From the NCBI GenBank assembly GCA_038043025.1, contig JBBTCW010000004.1, positions 1 through 9,976 on the forward strand: a DNA stretch of 9,976 nucleotides. The letters are read 5' to 3'. The notes below the pieces were generated by a model. It saw nothing but the letters and a program-made list of their open reading frames with translations. It had not been told where the DNA came from and did not search any database. Shown piece by piece: positions 5,719 to 9,976 of this stretch (positions within the stretch are counted from its first letter, which is position 1; every line of letters starts with the position of its first letter). This stretch comes from O2-02-FULL-42-9 sp038043025. Lineage in GTDB: Bacteria; Pseudomonadota; Gammaproteobacteria; UBA12402. The translations under genes were made by a program, and so were the position numbers.

Positions 5719-6456
5719 ATGGCTAAATCAAATTTCATCTACGGCCTACATCCCATCCAATCCTTGTTGCGTCAACATGCTGATCGCGTGCTGGAATTGT
5801 TTGTGCAATCGGGTCGGCGAGATGAGTCCGTCAATCAACTTATTAAATTAGCCTCCGCGCAAGGTATTGCTGTTCATGAAATGGATCGCAAACAACTCGA
5901 CAAAAAAGTCGGTGGCGTTGTGCATCAAGGAGTGGTGGCGTGCGTGCGAAGCACGGATGTGTTAAATGAAAACGATTTATGGACGTTATTGGATGGCTTA
6001 AAAAACCCGCCGTTTTTATTGATATTAGATCAAGTGCAAGATCCACATAATTTAGGCGCGTGTTTGCGCAGCGCCGATGCGTTTGGCGTGGATGCCGTGA
6101 TTGTGCCCAAAGATCATTCCGTGGATTTAACGCCGAGCGCGCGCAAAGTGGCATGTGGTGCGGCAGAAGCAGTGCCATTTATTCCGGTGACCAATTTAGC
6201 GCGTACCATGCGCGAATTAAAAGAACGCAATATTTGGTTGATTGGCACCGCCGATGATGCCGAACAAAGTTTGTATGATGCCAAGTTAACGGGCGCAATT
6301 GCAATCGTGATGGGCACCGAAGGAAAAGGCTTACGTCGTCTCACAAAAGAAAACTGTGATTTACTTGTCAAAATTCCGATGCATGGAACTGTCGAAAGTC
6401 TTAACGTCTCCGTCGCGACGGGAATTTTTTTATATGAAGCGGCGCGGGAACGGTGA
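5719..6456 (+). CDS. rlmB: 23S rRNA (guanosine-2'-O-)-methyltransferase RlmB
   Basis: A 245-residue SpoU/TrmH-family (SPOUT) enzyme that uses S-adenosylmethionine to 2'-O-methylate G2251 of 23S rRNA in the peptidyl-transferase P loop. It aligns nearly end to end with the 243-residue E. coli RlmB. The N-terminal ~75 residues are the substrate-binding L30e-like domain (FIYGLHPIQSLL). The three SPOUT motifs are DPHNLGACLRSADAFGV (108-124, with the conserved N111 and R117), IVMGTEGKGLRRL (206-218) and IPMHGTVESLNVSVATG (229-245 region), which build the trefoil-knot cofactor site. The start is ATG 5719, with GGAG at 5707-5710 eight bases upstream. The same frame stays open back to 5674, but that stretch is repeat sequence and is excluded. 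The 5' flank is packed with hairpins and no clear promoter was found, so transcription may come from within or beyond the repeats. Confidence 0.96.
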   Translation: MAKSNFIYGLHPIQSLLRQHADRVLELFVQSGRRDESVNQLIKLASAQGIAVHEMDRKQLDKKVGGVVHQGVVACVRSTDVLNENDLWTLLDGLKNPPFLLILDQVQDPHNLGACLRSADAFGVDAVIVPKDHSVDLTPSARKVACGAAEAVPFIPVTNLARTMRELKERNIWLIGTADDAEQSLYDAKLTGAIAIVMGTEGKGLRRLTKENCDLLVKIPMHGTVESLNVSVATGIFLYEAARER

Positions 6457-6545
6457 GCTGCTTACTTTTCATTTATGCTTTGATCAAAAAATTATTGTTT
6501 GGTCAGTATCGATATCTTTTTTACAGAAGTGATATTATTAAATTG

Positions 6546-6579
6546 CTCCTGCAAGTTCCTGCAAAAGTTCCTGCAAAAG
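6546..6579. repeat. 12-bp tandem repeat upstream of the NRPS-like gene
   Basis: Two exact copies of ttcctgcaaaag (6556-6567, 6568-6579) follow a shortened copy (ctcctgcaag, 6546-6555). The array ends two bases before the -35 box at 6582, where an activator would bind. It may equally be a slippage product. Confidence 0.6.
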
Positions 6580-6581
6580 AA

Positions 6582-6609
6582 TTGACTTTAATAATTGGAG
6601 TTATATACT
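6582..6609 (+). promoter_or_regulatory. Candidate promoter for the NRPS-like gene
   Basis: TTGACT (6582-6587) and TATACT (6604-6609) each match five of six sigma-70 consensus positions, with a 16-bp spacer. Transcription would begin near 6616, leaving a leader of roughly 105 bases that includes the palindrome at 6662-6673. Confidence 0.5.
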
Positions 6610-6661
6610 TCTGCCGAATATTGTGTCCAGCTGTATAGAAACCATCTATAAATATAGGGAT

Positions 6662-6673
6662 TTGACATGTCAA
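6662..6673. promoter_or_regulatory. Perfect 12-bp palindrome, possible operator
   Basis: ttgacatgtcaa reads identically on both strands. It lies 49 bp before the ATG and about 50 bp after the candidate -10 box. The position suits a dimeric repressor acting as a roadblock. Its first six bases also equal a consensus -35 box, but no good -10 lies 16-18 bp away. Confidence 0.35.
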
Positions 6674-6722
6674 TTTCAGTCCGCAAAAGATTAATACATA
6701 TTAAAACAAACAGAGGTAACTC

Positions 6723-9700
6723 ATGAAAGGAACAAAAAATGCTGCCACTTTAGAAACTTTATTGACAAGTGGAAAGATGGAACAGGATAAAATAGCCGAT
6801 CAGATACTTGAATTTACACTGCCCGATACGCTAATAGCTCAACTAGAAGATTATGCTCGAGTAGGTCACGGAACCCCATCTGATATTTTGGCGGCCGTAT
6901 TTAACCTATTGTTATCTCGATATACAGGTCAAACTGTCGTTACAACGACTTACCAAAATCATCCTCTACAAATTGATTGTTCCGATGATCCTATTTTTAG
7001 TCAACTGATGGAACAAGTTAATGTCCCTCAGCCAGAGATATCAGCGTTACCAAGTATTTATTTTATTCATTCTAGGATTGAGTTAGCAACACTACCTACT
7101 AGCTTTGCTTTACTTTACGACACAAAAAATGACAAGCTCACTTTCGCTTATAATTTATCTTTGTTTGATAAAACATTTATTCAACAACTGGCAGATTCAT
7201 ATCAAATTTTGTTATCAGGAATTGTTAAAAATCCCAATCAAGAAGTCTCTCAACTACCAATTTTAACCGAAGCACAACAGCGCCAAGAATTTATCGATTG
7301 GAATCAAACTCGACAACCGGCTTATCCGACTGACAAAACTATTCATGAAGTTTTTGAGAAACAAGCAGAAAAAACCCCGCAAAATATCGCCGTCGTGTAT
7401 GAAGATGAACATGGTGGAAATCGAGTTGAATTAACGTATGCTGACCTTAATGGTCGAAGCAATCAATTAGCTCGATTTATTCGAGAACAATACAAGGCTA
7501 AAACAGGATATGAATTAACCCCGGACACTTTTATTGGGGTTTGTGTGGATCGCAGTGTCGATATCATTATTGGTAAACTCGCGATTTTAAAAGCCGGCGC
7601 CGCCTATGTGGCACTCGATCCTGCATATCCAGAAGAACGACTTAAAGTGATATTAGAGGATGCGGATATTAAATTAGTGTTGAGTCAAACATCCGTGTTG
7701 AAGCGATTGGATTATTTATTTCAAGATGGGCGAACTATTGTTAGCTTAGATGCGGATAAAGAACAGTTTGAAAAACAAGCCATCGAAAACCTACCTAACA
7801 TTAATAAACCGACAGATTTAGCCTATTTAATGTATACCTCTGGCTCAACCGGCAAACCCAAAGGCGTAATGGTCGAGCATAAAGGGGTGCCAAATATGGC
7901 TTATGCGGCAGCACATGATGTGCTTCAACTTGAGCAGACAGATCGTACCTTAGAATTTGCCTCTATAAATTTTGATGCAGCGGCCGCTGAGATTTGGCCA
8001 CCATTATTAATAGGGGCATCTCTTTATGTTTTGCCGGAAGCTTTAAGAACGGATCCAGAAGGCTTATGTGATTATCTCGAGCGGCATGCAATCACCGTGT
8101 TGCAATTTATGCCGCCAACGATGTTAGTGATGATTCCTCGAGAGAGAAAGCTGCCCCAAATAAGGATAATGCTTGTTGCGGGTGAAAAATGTCCGGAAGA
8201 TGTGATGCGCCATTGGTCACAAGGCCGACGGTTAGTGAATGCTTTTGGCCCTGCAGAAACAACCGTGTGTTCGAGTTTTTCGGTTTACCATGAAGGCGTT
8301 CTGGCGACACAAGTGGGTTTGCCGATAGCCAATGTGACGAATTATGTGTTAGATCAACATTTACAACCCGTGCCGGTTGGCGTAACGGGGGAATACTGTG
8401 TTGGCGGTATTGGTGTTGCACGAGGTTATTTGAAGCGCCTGGAAATCACCGCGCAGAAGTTTGTAGTAATTGAGATTGGAGGTAAAAAAGAATTAATTTA
8501 CAGAACTGGTGATAGAGTACGACGATTACCAGATGGGAATCTCCTCTTTGTGGGACGGATAGATCGCCAAGTAAAAATACGCGGCAGACGTGTGGAACTC
8601 AGTGAAATTGAAGCCGTAATGACGTCTCATTCTGCTATTCAGCTAGGAGCAGTGTTACTGAAAGAATATACCGCCGGGCAGCAGGCGCTAATTGCCTTTT
8701 ATGTGCTAAACCGTGAATATCAACTCACAGCAGAGGAACTAAAGAAATACTTAGAAAAATTATTGCCCGATTATATGGTGCCTGCAGTATATGTTGTTTT
8801 AGATGCAATGCCGCTTTCAAAAAGCGGCAAGATCGAGTACAAACTTTTAGAAAAACAATGTTATCCTGCTATGGAGCAAAAGGTTGAGATTAAAAATGCA
8901 GCCAATATAAAACAACAAGGTATTGCTCAACTTATTAATACGTGTTTATCCGTAAAAGTTGATGATGTTAATCAGGATATTTTTACTCTTGGCGCTGCTT
9001 CTCTCGAGGTGCAAAGAATAAAGCAAATACTCAAAGAAAAATTTATGGTTGATATTACTACGCGCCATATATATGCGGCACGAACCGTCGCAAATATCGA
9101 AAAAATCATTACGTCCCTAGAGCAAGGTGCAGTCCTGCAAGAGCAATTGCTGGATTTTGGTACTCTTGCTAAATTAGATGATGATATTGGATTATCAACG
9201 GCAAAAATGGAGCTGGATTTATCAGCGCATGTGCCGAAAAAAGCGCTTATTACGGGTGCTACTGGGTATGTAGGTGCTTCTTTATTACATCAGCTACTGG
9301 TGAAATATCCAATGCTGCAAGCTTACTGTTTAACGCGTGGCGTGGATTTAACGCTTGGCCGACAGCGCTTGATTGAGGTGTTGACGAAATATCATCTATG
9401 GGATCCTGAATTTGAATCAAGGATTATCCCGGTTCTTGGTAATTTAGCGAAGAAAAATCTTGGCCTCTCACCAGAATATTACGCTGCGTTGTCGATACAA
9501 ATCGATACCGTTTATCACTGCGCGGCGGATGTAAATTTCTGCAAACCATATTCCGAGCTGAGCGACGCTAATGTTGGCGGAACAGATCGAATATTGCGCT
9601 TTGTATCTACAGGTAGAGTTAAACCACTCCATTATGTTTCGACAGTAGGTATTTTTGGATGCGCCGCTCGGTTGCAAGGCGTAGAAAGTCTGGATGAGCA

Positions 9701-9968
9701 TGAAGATACTTCTTGGGTAAAAGAACATCTCAATATTGATATTGGTTATGACCAAGCCAAATGGGTAGCTGAACAGCATGTAGTTGCTGCAAAAAACCGC
9801 GGTTTGCCTATCACTATTTTCAGATTGGGTTTTGTTTTATGTAACAGTGAAAACGGCGTGGCCAACCCTGCCGATTTCTGGTCAAGAATGGTCAAAGGTT
9901 GTCTAAAAATAGGCTATTATCCTAGTACCCCGTCAAAAAAGTTTTTGTGCATTCAACTTGGGTTGTAA
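6723..9968 (+). CDS. NRPS-like adenylation-carrier-thioester reductase protein, C-terminally truncated
   Basis: A 1081-residue, single-module enzyme. Residues ~25-185 resemble the C-terminal part of a condensation domain but lack the HHxxxDG half, so it is probably non-catalytic. Residues ~205-710 are the adenylation domain: YTSGSTGKPKG (371-381), NAFGPAETT (506-514), YRTGD (593-597), GRIDRQVKIRGRRVELSEIE (611-630) and K703. By-eye alignment to GrsA gives a specificity line of D418 A419 A422 Q461 L484 A486 A507 V515 C516 K703, ending like codes for aromatic residues; this is tentative. Residues ~730-800 are a carrier with phosphopantetheine site S760 (LGAASL). From ~838 comes an NAD(P)H-dependent thioester reductase: GATGYVG (845-851), YVSTVGIFG, and catalytic YxxxK as Y1009/K1013. 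It would load an acid, hold it as thioester and release it as aldehyde or alcohol, as in Lys2-like proteins. The start is ATG 6723 after AGAGG (6712-6716). The reductase ends ~120-150 residues short, immediately after GCLKIGYYP, so a frameshift is likely. Confidence 0.88.
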   Translation: MKGTKNAATLETLLTSGKMEQDKIADQILEFTLPDTLIAQLEDYARVGHGTPSDILAAVFNLLLSRYTGQTVVTTTYQNHPLQIDCSDDPIFSQLMEQVNVPQPEISALPSIYFIHSRIELATLPTSFALLYDTKNDKLTFAYNLSLFDKTFIQQLADSYQILLSGIVKNPNQEVSQLPILTEAQQRQEFIDWNQTRQPAYPTDKTIHEVFEKQAEKTPQNIAVVYEDEHGGNRVELTYADLNGRSNQLARFIREQYKAKTGYELTPDTFIGVCVDRSVDIIIGKLAILKAGAAYVALDPAYPEERLKVILEDADIKLVLSQTSVLKRLDYLFQDGRTIVSLDADKEQFEKQAIENLPNINKPTDLAYLMYTSGSTGKPKGVMVEHKGVPNMAYAAAHDVLQLEQTDRTLEFASINFDAAAAEIWPPLLIGASLYVLPEALRTDPEGLCDYLERHAITVLQFMPPTMLVMIPRERKLPQIRIMLVAGEKCPEDVMRHWSQGRRLVNAFGPAETTVCSSFSVYHEGVLATQVGLPIANVTNYVLDQHLQPVPVGVTGEYCVGGIGVARGYLKRLEITAQKFVVIEIGGKKELIYRTGDRVRRLPDGNLLFVGRIDRQVKIRGRRVELSEIEAVMTSHSAIQLGAVLLKEYTAGQQALIAFYVLNREYQLTAEELKKYLEKLLPDYMVPAVYVVLDAMPLSKSGKIEYKLLEKQCYPAMEQKVEIKNAANIKQQGIAQLINTCLSVKVDDVNQDIFTLGAASLEVQRIKQILKEKFMVDITTRHIYAARTVANIEKIITSLEQGAVLQEQLLDFGTLAKLDDDIGLSTAKMELDLSAHVPKKALITGATGYVGASLLHQLLVKYPMLQAYCLTRGVDLTLGRQRLIEVLTKYHLWDPEFESRIIPVLGNLAKKNLGLSPEYYAALSIQIDTVYHCAADVNFCKPYSELSDANVGGTDRILRFVSTGRVKPLHYVSTVGIFGCAARLQGVESLDEHEDTSWVKEHLNIDIGYDQAKWVAEQHVVAAKNRGLPITIFRLGFVLCNSENGVANPADFWSRMVKGCLKIGYYPSTPSKKFLCIQLGL

Positions 9969-9976
9969 CTCAAACT

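Noticed and set aside
6453..6638. 61-codon frame starting GTG after rlmB
   Set aside because: It is hydrophobic because of AT-rich sequence, covers the tandem repeat and the candidate promoter, and has no Shine-Dalgarno of its own.

Overview
The window looks like a moderately AT-rich gammaproteobacterial chromosome rich in palindromic intergenic repeats. The RlmB protein resembles the E. coli enzyme closely. The short SpoT fragment matches the C-terminal ACT domain of proteobacterial SpoT. The hairpin repeats (gtcat-stem-cttga-stem-atcca, and gtagcccgg...atccggg) are the kind that crowd genomes of host-associated or intracellular lineages. Placement near Legionellales/Coxiellaceae is a guess from overall character, not a demonstrated assignment.

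Layout. Positions 1-391 hold no recognisable gene; they carry a half copy of a CCGCGG hairpin repeat and a 141-bp element bounded by inverted copies of a 13-bp motif (ctcagctcagagg). Positions 392-2454 are a compact two-gene regulatory module. A promoter is embedded in a perfect 19-bp inverted repeat, followed by a BlaI/MecI-type repressor, which overlaps by ATGA a BlaR1-type M56 membrane metalloprotease. In place of a penicillin-binding sensor, the protease ends in an SLT-type lytic transglycosylase-like domain. This is the most unusual object in the window. Directly behind it lies an orphan 3' end of spoT (ACT domain only), then a second element built from the 13-bp motif.

Positions 3038-5344 encode an adenosylcobalamin-dependent class II ribonucleotide reductase (nrdJ) with an N-terminal ATP cone. 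The 360 bp between it and rlmB is filled with at least nine hairpin-forming repeats, including a 36-bp tandem duplication whose stem shows a compensatory base pair change. rlmB (23S rRNA Gm2251 methyltransferase) follows at 5719-6456.

After a 266-bp spacer with a good sigma-70-like promoter, a 12-bp tandem repeat and a perfect 12-bp palindrome, an NRPS-like gene (6723-9968) encodes a vestigial condensation-like region, an adenylation domain, a carrier domain and the first part of a thioester reductase domain. The reductase stops early at 9968, eight bases before the window ends. The reading frame was probably broken near the A/T homopolymers at 9933-9945 or just after.

Functional reading. 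The repressor/protease pair is inferred to be a self-regulating cell-wall sensing switch, with no separate target gene visible beside it. nrdJ and rlmB are housekeeping-type genes separated by repeats. The NRPS-like gene would, if intact, activate an amino or carboxylic acid and release it reductively as an aldehyde or alcohol.
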